A DNA stretch of 14,180 nt from VXYL01 sp964348085 (GTDB taxonomy: Bacteria > Pseudomonadota > Gammaproteobacteria > Pseudomonadales > Azotimanducaceae). The position numbers and the translations under genes were made by a program. The stretch spans positions 1 to 14,180 of the forward strand of contig CAYGBI010000087.1 in the NCBI GenBank assembly GCA_964348085.1. The letters are read 5' to 3'. Shown one piece after another: positions 1-6,628 of the stretch. A model generated the notes under the pieces. That model made no database searches and was not told where the DNA came from. It saw only the letters and a list, made by a program, of their open reading frames with translations. Every line of letters starts with the position of its first letter. The stretch's first letter is position 1.

Positions 1-1008
1 ATGCTCTGCGGCGGCCGCACCTGCGTCGACATGAGCGACTACGCGCACGGCGCCGCGCCGTTCCTGCGCCGTTTCATGAAGCTCCGGCACGGGGCGCCGA
101 GCCACGACGCCTTCCCGGACCTGTTCAACGCGCTGGACCCGGCGGGCCTGGGCACGGCGCTGCTGCGCCTGGCGCAGGACTGGGCGGACTCCCTGGGCGA
201 CGTGGTGGCGGTGGACGGCAAGGCGCTGCGCCGGTCGTTCGAGGACGCGTCGGAGCGCTCGCCCCTGCACTTGGTGCAGGCCTTCTCGGCGAAAGCGAAG
301 CTGACGCTGGCGCAGGTGGAGGTGGACGGCAAGTCGAACGAGATCCCGGCGCTGCCGGAACTCCTGGAGCTGATCGACGTGAAGGGCAAGGTGGTGACGG
401 CGGACGCGATGCACGCGCAGCGCGGCACGGCGGCGGCCATCGTGGCGAAGGGAGGCGACTACGCGCTGGCGCTGAAAGGCAACCAGGGGAGCCTTCACGA
501 GGACGTGAAGCTGTACTTGGACGACCCGGCCCGGCAAGGGGATTTCCTTACCCATCAAGAGGTTGACAAGGGCCACGGGCGCGTCGAGCGGCGCGAGGCC
601 GCGGTCTGCCACGACGTCGGCTGGCTCCTCGGGCGGCACGCCTGGCCCGGCCTCGCGGCCATCGGCAAGGTGACCGCCGAGCGGCGGACGAAGACCGGCT
701 GCCGGCGCCACGCCCGCTACTACGTCCTCAGCCGGAAGCTGTCGGCCGAGCGCTTCGGCCGGGTGGCGCGCTCGCACTGGGCCATCGAGAACAGCCTGCA
801 CTGGGTGCTGGACGTGACCATGGACGAGGACCAGGCCCGCAACCGCAAGGGCAACGGGGCCCATTGCCTCGCCGTCGTGCGGCGCCTGGCGCTCAACATC
901 GCCCGCCTGCATCCCAGCGGGATCTCCGTCCGCCGCAAGTTCATCCGCGCGTCGCACAGCGACGACTTCCTGCTCGACATGGTGCGGACGATGCGCAGAC
1001 GCGAATGA
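1..1008 (+). CDS. ISAs1-family DDE transposase (5' end outside window)
   Basis: This protein cuts and joins the ends of its own insertion sequence. The visible 335 residues contain the DDE triad of the ISAs1 (DDE_Tnp_1) family: Asp72 in AVDGKALRRS, Asp135 in VTADAMHAQR, and Glu263 in the signature HWAIENSLHWVLDV, followed by the basic C-terminal stretch DEDQARNRKGN. Family members are usually about 370-380 residues and begin with a DPR-rich N-terminal segment before the MLCGGRT-like helix, so the first Met of the window is probably internal and some 35-45 residues lie upstream. The reading frame is intact through the stop at 1006-1008, so this copy may be functional. It is more GC-rich by eye than the defence genes further right. 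The family assignment is firm; the true start is not visible. Confidence 0.92.
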   Translation: MLCGGRTCVDMSDYAHGAAPFLRRFMKLRHGAPSHDAFPDLFNALDPAGLGTALLRLAQDWADSLGDVVAVDGKALRRSFEDASERSPLHLVQAFSAKAKLTLAQVEVDGKSNEIPALPELLELIDVKGKVVTADAMHAQRGTAAAIVAKGGDYALALKGNQGSLHEDVKLYLDDPARQGDFLTHQEVDKGHGRVERREAAVCHDVGWLLGRHAWPGLAAIGKVTAERRTKTGCRRHARYYVLSRKLSAERFGRVARSHWAIENSLHWVLDVTMDEDQARNRKGNGAHCLAVVRRLALNIARLHPSGISVRRKFIRASHSDDFLLDMVRTMRRRE

Positions 1009-1014
1009 CCTTTT

Positions 1015-1031
1015 CAAAAGCGATTGCCCTG
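1015..1031 (+). repeat. ISAs1 terminal inverted repeat (right end)
   Basis: CAAAAGCGATTGCCCTG is the exact reverse complement of 14126-14142. It sits directly after the transposase stop codon, as expected for the right end of an ISAs1-family element. Confidence 0.85.
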
Positions 1032-1111
1032 CCAAACGGCTACTTCAAAACTAGGGCGGCGTTGGCTTACGATGCTGACGGATCGTTGCAAATGAGACGA
1101 GGAGAGCACCA

Positions 1112-2083
1112 ATGGCGCAAGCGCAGGCGGCACCGGATCACTTGGCGATGGCTTGGCGGGAGGTGCGCGAGCACGGCTTGGAGCCGTATATCGCGGACTT
1201 GGACGCCCACGGCTACACGGTAATCCCGCCCGAGGTCGCGAGCCCCGACGGCCTCGCCGAGCGCATGTTGACTGCGGTGCTCGATGTGGCCGAGCGTCGC
1301 AACGGGGTCCGTCCGAACCTCGACACCGGCGACACGCACGCCAACTTCAAGGGCCGCTTCGCGGCGTTTTCCGGTGCCGACGGCGATTCGCCGATCGGCG
1401 ACCTCATGCAGTCCATCCTGCTCGAGGATCCGGTGTTCGAAGAGGCGCTGATGAACCCTGTGCTGTTGGCGATGGCCACCTATCTGTGCGGCTACAGCGT
1501 CGTCCTGTCGAGCATGGGCTGTTTCATGAAGGGGCCGAACGTCAGCACGTTTACGCTGCACACCGACACGCCGTTGCCGTCGCCCCTGCCGCCGCAGGCG
1601 CTGGTGTGCAACTGCACATACGTGTTGACCGAGTTCAACCGCGCCAACGGCGCCACCGCGTTCGTTCCCGGCAGCCACCGTTGGTGTCGCGCGCCAATCG
1701 GCCGCGAGGCGGTGGTCGGCGGCGAGCACGGCAATCCCGCAGCGGTGGCGGTGGAGGCGGCGCCCGGATCCTTGGTGTGCTGGCACGGCAATACTTGGCA
1801 CGGCGCCTTCAACCGGACGGCACCGGGGCTCAGAGCAAGCGTCCCGGTGTACATGTCGCGGCCGTTCATTCGCACGCAAGAGGATCTGGTCGGGCGAATC
1901 CCCGAGGCGACGTTGTCGCGCAATCCGCCGCGCTTCGCCATCCTCACGCAACAAGGCATCTCCTACGGCTACGCCAGCCAAGAGGACTCCATCGAGCGCG
2001 CCGACCGAGCGCTGAAGTATTCTGCCGCGTATGCGAAATCCACGGGCGCGAGCGGCTTGCCGGCATCTGCGCTCTATAGTTGA
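1112..2083 (+). CDS. Phytanoyl-CoA dioxygenase (PhyH) family protein
   Basis: A predicted cytoplasmic Fe(II)/2-oxoglutarate-dependent oxygenase of 323 residues that would hydroxylate an unknown small substrate, coupled to decarboxylation of 2-oxoglutarate. The jelly-roll metal motif is visible: H150-x-D152 in TLHTDTPL, the distal His in CWHGNTWHGAF (H230), and R241 about ten residues later for the 2-oxoglutarate carboxylate. The stretch NGATAFVPGSHRW is typical of PhyH proteins. The ATG at 1112 is supported by GAGGAGAG at 1099-1106, 5 nt upstream. The rhodanese gene starts 12 nt after its stop, so the two are probably co-transcribed. It is a distant paralogue of the minus-strand dioxygenase at 3726-4655. 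Members of this family include ectoine hydroxylase and natural-product tailoring enzymes, but nothing here identifies the substrate. Confidence 0.88.
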   Translation: MAQAQAAPDHLAMAWREVREHGLEPYIADLDAHGYTVIPPEVASPDGLAERMLTAVLDVAERRNGVRPNLDTGDTHANFKGRFAAFSGADGDSPIGDLMQSILLEDPVFEEALMNPVLLAMATYLCGYSVVLSSMGCFMKGPNVSTFTLHTDTPLPSPLPPQALVCNCTYVLTEFNRANGATAFVPGSHRWCRAPIGREAVVGGEHGNPAAVAVEAAPGSLVCWHGNTWHGAFNRTAPGLRASVPVYMSRPFIRTQEDLVGRIPEATLSRNPPRFAILTQQGISYGYASQEDSIERADRALKYSAAYAKSTGASGLPASALYS

Positions 2084-2091
2084 GGAGGGAG
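2082..2091 (+). promoter_or_regulatory. Ribosome binding site of the rhodanese gene
   Basis: GAGGAGGGAG overlaps the stop codon of the dioxygenase gene and lies 4 nt before the GTG at 2096. It selects that GTG start and suggests translation coupled to the upstream gene. Confidence 0.7.
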
Positions 2092-2095
2092 TTGC

Positions 2096-2521
2096 GTGGC
2101 CATCAAAGAGATATTCGCCGTCGTCGAGGCGGTCAAGGCGCAGATCGAGAACCTCTCGGTGGCGCAACTAAAGACCGAACTCGATGATCCGAACCTGCTG
2201 CTCGCGGACATCCGCGAGATACAGGAGCGTGTGGACTTAGGCACCATTCCGGGGTCGAAGCATGTGCCGCGGGGAATGTTGGAGTTTTGGGCGGACCCGT
2301 CGAGCCCCTACTACCGGGACTGGTTCAAGGAGGACAAGCGCATTGTGTTGTTCTGCGCCGGAGGCGGCCGCTCCGCTTTGGCTGCGAAAGCGCTTGAGGA
2401 GATGGGCTTTGCCAACGTGGCGCATCTGGAACCGGGCTTTACCGGCTGGAAGGACTCCGGCGAGGAGGTCGAGGACGTAAGCGAGACCAGTCGGTGGGTG
2501 CGGCGGAAGGTGGAACGTTGA
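2096..2521 (+). CDS. Single-domain rhodanese-like sulfurtransferase
   Basis: A 141-residue protein with one rhodanese domain (about residues 15-125). These domains carry sulfur as a cysteine persulfide and pass it to a thiol acceptor. The active-site loop is CAGGGRS, with nucleophilic Cys87 after the strand RIVLF. The other family landmarks are LLLADIRE (CH2A-like Asp-Ile-Arg), IPGSKHVPRG and a C-terminal GFTGWKDSG. The GTG start at 2096 has a strong ribosome binding site that overlaps the upstream stop. The six-residue loop CAGGGR is of the sulfurtransferase rather than the Cdc25 phosphatase length. It follows the PhyH dioxygenase with a 12-nt gap, so the two probably form an operon; the partner that receives sulfur is unknown. 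Confidence 0.9.
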   Translation: MAIKEIFAVVEAVKAQIENLSVAQLKTELDDPNLLLADIREIQERVDLGTIPGSKHVPRGMLEFWADPSSPYYRDWFKEDKRIVLFCAGGGRSALAAKALEEMGFANVAHLEPGFTGWKDSGEEVEDVSETSRWVRRKVER

Positions 2522-2584
2522 GCTGAGTTGCGGACGGCCCATCCAGCTTCACTGTTGTCCATGATCCGCGAGGGCGAAACATAG

Positions 2585-2606
2585 CGGACGACATTCGCAT
2601 CGTCCG
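2585..2606. terminator. Hairpin between convergent genes, possible terminator
   Basis: CGGACGA (2585-2591) pairs perfectly with TCGTCCG (2600-2606) across an 8-nt loop. It lies in the 100-bp gap between the convergent rhodanese gene and the minus-strand operon. No proper T-tract follows on the plus strand; a short TTT follows on the minus strand. It could terminate either transcript, but the evidence is only the fold and the position. Confidence 0.35.
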
Positions 2607-2621
2607 GTAGTTCAGCGCCGT

Positions 2622-2975
2622 TCATCCGGTCAGGAAGTCGTGTAGGTTCTGGGAGAACTTCGTCCAAAACTCTTTAGGCGCAACCCGGTCCATTTCCGGT
2701 GCGTCGTCCGGGGAGAGCATCACATACTCAACGGTGCCGTCCCCGAAGAACTGAATCGACAGGCGGCGTTTCCGGTCCTCGCTCACCCAGACCGCGTTGA
2801 TGTCCCCTTGGCTCGCTAGGGCCAAACCCGCCCGCCGAACTTCGTACGGGGCCGCTTGCAGAAACTCCTCAAGAACAGGCACAGAGTCCTCGCGTAGTGC
2901 GTATCCGTCGGGGACCGCCGCCGCCCGCAGTTCTGCAATCCGGTCAGCGTGTAAGGATACGAGGGGTTGCTCCAT
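2622..2975 (-). CDS. Small unknown protein, last gene of the minus-strand operon
   Basis: A 117-residue soluble protein with no signal peptide or membrane segment. I do not recognise it with certainty. It has a helical N-terminal half (HADRIAELRAAAV, VLEEFLQAAP) and a sheet-like C-terminal half with INAVWVSEDRKRRLSIQFFGDGTVEYVMLS, then a closing helix. The W-x(n)-QFFGDG-x-V-x-YV pattern recalls small bacterial proteins of unknown role with a similar core. I chose the ATG at 2975 rather than an in-frame ATG at 3050, because the latter would overlap the end of the glutaredoxin-DinB gene and adds 25 residues of out-of-frame-looking sequence. With this start the gap to the upstream gene is 25 nt, which fits an operon. 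No strong ribosome binding site is seen. It is probably a real gene, given the coherent domain-like sequence. Confidence 0.65.
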   Translation of the reverse strand: MEQPLVSLHADRIAELRAAAVPDGYALREDSVPVLEEFLQAAPYEVRRAGLALASQGDINAVWVSEDRKRRLSIQFFGDGTVEYVMLSPDDAPEMDRVAPKEFWTKFSQNLHDFLTG

Positions 2976-3000
2976 GGACTCGGCTCGCCGTGAAGGGTCT

Positions 3001-3729
3001 CTAATCCCAGACTTTGGCCGGCATAGGCAACCCGTCGAGATCGTCGGCACCCAAGGGACGGTCCGGCTCGATTCCGCGCGTCGTCAGCACCATCGCTAGT
3101 TGGCGCGCGTGTTGAGCGACATGCCAAGTGGTGCGCTCCAGCACCGTGTGCAGACTGACCGTGCCGAAGAACGTCTCAGCCGGGCGCTCGACTTCGGTTG
3201 ATGTCGCCGCCAGCCTCGAAGCCACGGTGTGCGAGTGCTTGGCCAGCGTGTCTCGGTCGAGCAGGACATCCGGCTCGGCGGCGGAGCGTTCGGCGTCGAA
3301 GGGACTTCCGCTCGCGACGTCGAGGTAGCCGTCGGCGATGGCCACGATGTGGTTGGCGAGGGAGATAATCGTGCGGTCTCGGCCCGGCAATTTGTCCCCC
3401 AAGTTCCGCACTGGGAACTGACCGACGAGGCGGGTCGCCGTAGCCAGCGCGTGCCGCAGCCGCTCGATAAGCACGTCCGCCGGCAGCGGTGGCTCGGCGT
3501 CGTATGGCAAATCAAGCAATGACGCCACTTGCGCGAGATCCACGCCCGGCACGCAACGCCCGTCCTTCGACACCGCCGGGACGCTATCTATGCCCGATGC
3601 GTTAAAGCGTCGCTTCGCTTCGGCATCGTTGGCGACGTCCAAGGATACATAGTCAACCGCACGGGCCGACAGAAACTCCTTCAGTCGGAGACAGCTTGTT
3701 CAGCCAGGGCGCCAGTAAACTTCGATCAT
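3001..3729 (-). CDS. Selenoprotein: glutaredoxin-like (UxxC) domain fused to a DinB domain
   Basis: A 242-residue protein whose tenth codon is an in-frame TGA (3702-3700). Reading it as selenocysteine gives MIEVYWRPGUTSCLRLKEFL, the first strand and redox motif of a glutaredoxin/thioredoxin fold with U10-x-x-C13 in place of CxxC. The fold continues through DYVSLDVAND to the cis-proline loop SVPAV (P51). Residues from about 85 form a DinB/YfiT-like four-helix domain with its three metal-ligand histidines: H127 in LANHIVAI, and H203 and H207 in WHVAQHARQL. The ATG at 3729 overlaps the stop of the upstream dioxygenase gene as ATGA, which places translation initiation before the TGA. A start at TTG 3642 would remove the first strand and the active site. 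A SECIS-like hairpin lies 11 nt after the TGA. DinB relatives include thiol S-transferases, so a thiol/selenol redox or detoxification role is plausible but inferred. The alternative is a Cys-to-stop mutation or sequencing error. Confidence 0.82.
3666..3688 (-). promoter_or_regulatory. Candidate bacterial SECIS hairpin of the glutaredoxin-DinB gene
   Basis: Read on the minus strand, CCGAC pairs with GTCGG, then there is one T-T mismatch, then GAA pairs with TTC, enclosing the loop GGAGT (minus-strand copy of 3675-3679). The loop starts 20 nt after the TGA at 3702-3700. Bacterial SECIS elements are small hairpins just 3' of the UGA, with a G at the start of the apical loop and an unpaired U in the stem. 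E. coli fdhF has its GGUCU loop about 18 nt after the UGA. Fold and spacing agree; SelB binding is not shown. Confidence 0.65.
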
Positions 3730-4655
3730 TCGAATTGCGATCCGCTGCGGGCGGCGAGCGCGAGCGTCTCGGGTGGTCCGTCGTCAAGCCAAGGGTAGGC
3801 GGAGTACAGGCCCATCAAAGCGCAGAAACGGCTGTTGTTGCGTTCAAGCATCGCCGGCGTCGTCGTGGCCCAGTACATCTCCTGCGCCTGCACATGATCG
3901 CGCACATGCGGCAGCACCAAGGTGACGCGCTGGCCTTCGGTGCGCCGCGGCACCGCGCCGTGCCAAAGGCTGCCGTGCCAGACGATGACCGAGCCCTTGG
4001 CCACCTCCAGCACCTCCACTTCGTCTCGGTCGTGGGCCATGGTCAGTTCCGGCGGCACGGGACGGCAAAAGCGATGGCTGCCGGGCCAAACGCACACCGC
4101 GCCGTTTTCGCGCGTGTAGTCCGTGGTCACCCAAGTGACGTTGCAGTATTGGGCGACGCTCGGCCACGGCGCGGGGATTTTGCCGCTGTGGTCGGCGTGC
4201 AGGGCGAGCGGCTTGGCGCTCGCGTCTTTGATGAGGCCTGTGGACTGGCTGAGCTTGGCTCGGTAGCCCAAGAGGTAGGTCACCAGCGCCAGCGGGGCCG
4301 GTGCCGTCAGCGCCTGCTCGAAGATTCGCGCCTTCGGCAGCAGGTGGAAAAGCGTTTGGCCGAGGCCGCTCTCCGGGCCTAAGTCGAGGGAGCGATCGTC
4401 TCTCGCTAGCCGCAACAGGGTCTCGCGCAGTTCGTCGAAGAATGCGAGTGGTTTCGCCACGCCCGGGGCCAGCACCGTGTAGCCGTTGGTCTCAAGGTCG
4501 CCCACATGCGCCTTTAGGTCGAGCGCGGCCAGTTCGCGCTCGATAGCCGCCCGTGCCTCCTCGCCCGTCGGCAGCGGCTCAGCGGCGTACTTCGCCATCG
4601 CCACGCCGCGCAACTCGGCGAGATGATTGGTTAGGGCCTTCGTATCGAGCGTCAT
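3726..4655 (-). CDS. Phytanoyl-CoA dioxygenase (PhyH) family protein
   Basis: A predicted Fe(II)/2-oxoglutarate oxygenase of 309 residues, first gene of the minus-strand operon. Metal ligands H153-x-D155 (ALHADHSG) and the distal His of WHGAVPRR (H232) are visible, with R243 following as the likely 2-oxoglutarate anchor; NGAVCVWPGSHRF matches the family core. I chose the ATG at 4655 (MTLDTKALTN) because the preceding 21 residues from an ATG at 4718 are basic, unlike the family, and would overlap the divergent gene that begins at 4674. Its stop TGA overlaps the ATG of the selenoprotein gene (ATGA), so the two are translationally coupled. It resembles the plus-strand dioxygenase at 1112-2083 in the core motifs but is clearly a diverged paralogue. 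The substrate is unknown. Confidence 0.87.
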   Translation of the reverse strand: MTLDTKALTNHLAELRGVAMAKYAAEPLPTGEEARAAIERELAALDLKAHVGDLETNGYTVLAPGVAKPLAFFDELRETLLRLARDDRSLDLGPESGLGQTLFHLLPKARIFEQALTAPAPLALVTYLLGYRAKLSQSTGLIKDASAKPLALHADHSGKIPAPWPSVAQYCNVTWVTTDYTRENGAVCVWPGSHRFCRPVPPELTMAHDRDEVEVLEVAKGSVIVWHGSLWHGAVPRRTEGQRVTLVLPHVRDHVQAQEMYWATTTPAMLERNNSRFCALMGLYSAYPWLDDGPPETLALAARSGSQFE

Positions 4656-4673
4656 ACGGGTTACTTTACACCG

Positions 4674-5366
4674 ATGCAACGTCCCATCCAAAGTCCGATT
4701 GGTACGCCGGTCGAGCAACTCGACACACCGGCGCTCCTAGTGGACGTCGATCAGCTCGCCGACAACTTGGCCGGCGTCACCGGACCGGCGCGAGTGGCGG
4801 TTTGGCTACACCAGACGCCGGCCATCGCCGAGCGTCAGCTTGCCGCACCACAGATCGTCGGGATCGCGGTGCGCGGCGTCGCCGAGGCGGAGGTGTTCGC
4901 GGCTGCGGGGTGCGACGACATCCGCATTTTGCGGCCGGTGGTTACCGCGGCCGGCAGGCGTCGCGTCGAGAAGCTGGCGAATTCGATACGGCTGATCACG
5001 CACGACGACGGCTTGCCGGTGGCGGCGGAGCCGTTGCTCGCCGGGGTCGTCTCGGTCTCCGCGCGGGTGACCAGCGTGCCCGAACCGGGACGTGCGATTC
5101 ACGACTGTGGGCAGAAGGCCATAGGCCGCGACTTCGGCGAACCGCGAGTGGTCGGCGGCGAATGCTTGCGCGCTTTCGCGGGCAGCGCGGAACACGGCAT
5201 CGTGTTGTTCGCCGCGGACGAGCGGCGGTTCGCCATCGGCGACTGGCTAGCGCTCGCGCCGGCCGACATCGCCACGGCGTTCGCGCTGCACGACTTCGCC
5301 TACGGCATACGCGAAGGACGCTTGGCCGCCGTTTGGCCGGTGAGCGCTCGCGGGGCTTGGCAATGA
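4674..5366 (+). CDS. Shortened D-threonine-aldolase-like protein, probable pseudoenzyme
   Basis: A 230-residue relative of the DSD1/D-threonine aldolase family (alanine-racemase-like fold III PLP enzymes, normally about 360-380 residues). The N-terminal strand VEQLDTPALLVDVDQLADNL and the C-terminal barrel (AIHDCGQKAIGRDFG, SAEHGIVLF, AIGDWLALAP) are recognisable. The PLP-lysine motif RPHxKxHKS of active members is replaced by the segment VAVWLHQTPA (41-50) with no lysine, and the metal-binding His near the C-terminus reads APADIATAF. The middle of the TIM barrel is also missing. It should therefore not bind PLP as its neighbour does. It overlaps the next gene by ATGA, so both are made together, and it may be a non-catalytic partner subunit. 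It could also be a decaying duplicate, but the open frame and the overlap argue against recent decay. Confidence 0.72.
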   Translation: MQRPIQSPIGTPVEQLDTPALLVDVDQLADNLAGVTGPARVAVWLHQTPAIAERQLAAPQIVGIAVRGVAEAEVFAAAGCDDIRILRPVVTAAGRRRVEKLANSIRLITHDDGLPVAAEPLLAGVVSVSARVTSVPEPGRAIHDCGQKAIGRDFGEPRVVGGECLRAFAGSAEHGIVLFAADERRFAIGDWLALAPADIATAFALHDFAYGIREGRLAAVWPVSARGAWQ

Positions 5367-6445
5367 TCGGCGAGCGCATCGAGGAGGTGGCCACGCCAGC
5401 CTTGGTGATCGACTTGGACGCGCTTGAACACAACATCGGCATCATCGCCGATCACTATCGCGACAAGCACATCCGCGTGCGCCCGCACGGCAAGAACCAC
5501 AAGTCGCCGCGGATATTGGCGATGCAGACGGCTGCCGGCGGCTCGGTTGGCGGCGTCTGCGCCGCGAAGGTCTCGGAGGCCGAGGTGTTCGTCGACGGCG
5601 GCGCTGGCAACGTACTTGTCGCCAACCAAGTGGTCGCCGGCGACAAGATCAGGCGTTTGGCGGCGTTGGCGCAGCGCGTCGAAGTGACCGTTGCCATCGA
5701 CGCGGAGGATCAGCTCGAACGGCTCGCCGCCGGCGCCGGCGAAGTTGGCGCGACCTTAGGCGTGGTGATCGAAATCGACACCATGATGCGGCGCGGCGGC
5801 GTTCGCTCCATCGACCACGCGGTGGCGTTGGCGCGGGCAGCGGCGACGACGCCAAACATCGTCTTTCGCGGCGTAATGAGTCACCAGGTGCCGCGAGTTC
5901 GGCCCGAGGACCGTGCCCAGCGCTTCGCCGAGGGGCGGCGCTATATCGAGCGGGTGGTCGCGGCGAAACGCGCTATCGAGGCGGCCGGTATTCCGGTTGC
6001 GATGGTCTCCACCGGCGAGTCGTGGACCTACGATGTGGCGGCCACTTTCCCGGAAGTCACCGAAATCGAAGCCGGCACCTACATCGTCATGGAAGTGCCC
6101 TACGCCTACATGACGAAGTTCCGCTTCGCAGCGAGGGTGATGGGTCGCATCGTGCGACGCATCGACTCGCACACCGCGCTTGGCGATGTGCCGGTGGACG
6201 CCATCGGCGCACCCAACGGCCCGCCGACCGTGGCGGACCTCGCCGGCGTTTCAGTAGCGAGCATCGACCATCACGGCGTCACACTGACGAGCGAGGACGC
6301 CTTACCCCTCGAAGTGGGCGACCTCTTCTTCTTGCTCACTCACCAGCAAGACGTGACGATGAACCGCTGGGACCGCTATCTCGGCGTCCGCAACGGCGTG
6401 GTCGAAACCGTGATCGAAGCGCCGGCGCGGGGCTGTGTGCATTGA
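5363..6445 (+). CDS. D-threonine aldolase / D-serine dehydratase-like PLP enzyme
   Basis: A 360-residue protein of the DSD1-like family, which uses PLP and a divalent metal to cleave or dehydrate D-hydroxy amino acids. The N-terminal strand is VATPALVIDLDALEHNI. The PLP lysine motif is VRPHGKNHKSP, with K44 as the likely Schiff-base residue. Later landmarks are VVIEIDTMMRRGG, GVMSHQ, VSTGES and EIEAGTYIVM, followed by the C-terminal barrel. The usual PxHxCxTVN metal motif is replaced by THQQDVTMN, with H327 and D330 as possible ligands, so metal use may differ. The ATG at 5363 overlaps the stop of the previous gene. The open frame extends far upstream to 4553 but that part is arginine-rich and out of frame with the real upstream gene. 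The exact substrate (threonine, serine, hydroxyaspartate or another) cannot be read from sequence. Confidence 0.85.
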   Translation: MIGERIEEVATPALVIDLDALEHNIGIIADHYRDKHIRVRPHGKNHKSPRILAMQTAAGGSVGGVCAAKVSEAEVFVDGGAGNVLVANQVVAGDKIRRLAALAQRVEVTVAIDAEDQLERLAAGAGEVGATLGVVIEIDTMMRRGGVRSIDHAVALARAAATTPNIVFRGVMSHQVPRVRPEDRAQRFAEGRRYIERVVAAKRAIEAAGIPVAMVSTGESWTYDVAATFPEVTEIEAGTYIVMEVPYAYMTKFRFAARVMGRIVRRIDSHTALGDVPVDAIGAPNGPPTVADLAGVSVASIDHHGVTLTSEDALPLEVGDLFFLLTHQQDVTMNRWDRYLGVRNGVVETVIEAPARGCVH

Positions 6446-6482
6446 CGGCAAAACAGATCTCGCAGCCTTTGGTGAAGGCCGG

Positions 6483-6526
6483 CGTCGCGCCTTGCCGGTC
6501 AGGCGCTCGCTTGGCAAGGCGCGACG
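6483..6526. repeat. 14-bp perfect inverted repeat (long hairpin)
   Basis: CGTCGCGCCTTGCC (6483-6496) and GGCAAGGCGCGACG (6513-6526) are perfect complements around a 16-nt loop. It starts 38 nt after the aldolase-like gene. No T-tract follows, so it is not a textbook terminator; it may stabilise the 3' end, act as an attenuator, or be a mobile palindrome. Part of its right arm recurs at 6606-6617. Confidence 0.7.
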
Positions 6527-6605
6527 AGGGCGTTCTGAAGTGCGAGAAATCAACCCGGACAGGACACAAGGCTGACGACCGGACGCGCGGATTGCTCTAG
6601 CGAAC

Positions 6606-6617
6606 GCAAGGCGCGAC
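6606..6617 (+). repeat. Direct repeat of the hairpin arm upstream of the CoA transferase
   Basis: GCAAGGCGCGAC repeats 6514-6525 exactly. It ends 11 nt before the ATG at 6629, in the place where a ribosome binding site would be. It could pair with the left arm of the upstream hairpin (6484-6495) as an alternative fold. This is a sequence observation; function is unknown. Confidence 0.5.
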
Positions 6618-6628
6618 AATCGCACGCC

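Larger units (their letters stand above)
1..1031 (+). mobile_element. ISAs1-family insertion sequence, right part
   Basis: The element contains the transposase gene and ends at 1031 with the terminal inverted repeat CAAAAGCGATTGCCCTG (1015-1031), 7 nt after the transposase stop. The exact reverse complement of these 17 bases occurs at 14126-14142, where a second element begins. The left end lies outside the window, so neither the left repeat nor the target duplication can be read here. Confidence 0.85.

Noticed and set aside
39..980. Antisense frames inside the transposase as genes
   Set aside because: They are serine- and arginine-rich shadows of a clearly coding strand with full DDE motifs.
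3001..3642. A shorter DinB protein starting at TTG 3642
   Set aside because: This start would begin inside the glutaredoxin fold, after the active site and first strand. The ATG at 3729 with its ATGA overlap and the intact motif around the TGA explain the sequence better.
4553..5362. N-terminal extension of the aldolase-like frame, and other long frames in this part
   Set aside because: The translated extension is rich in arginine, glycine and alanine and lies out of frame with the recognisable gene 4674-5366; it is a GC-rich shadow.
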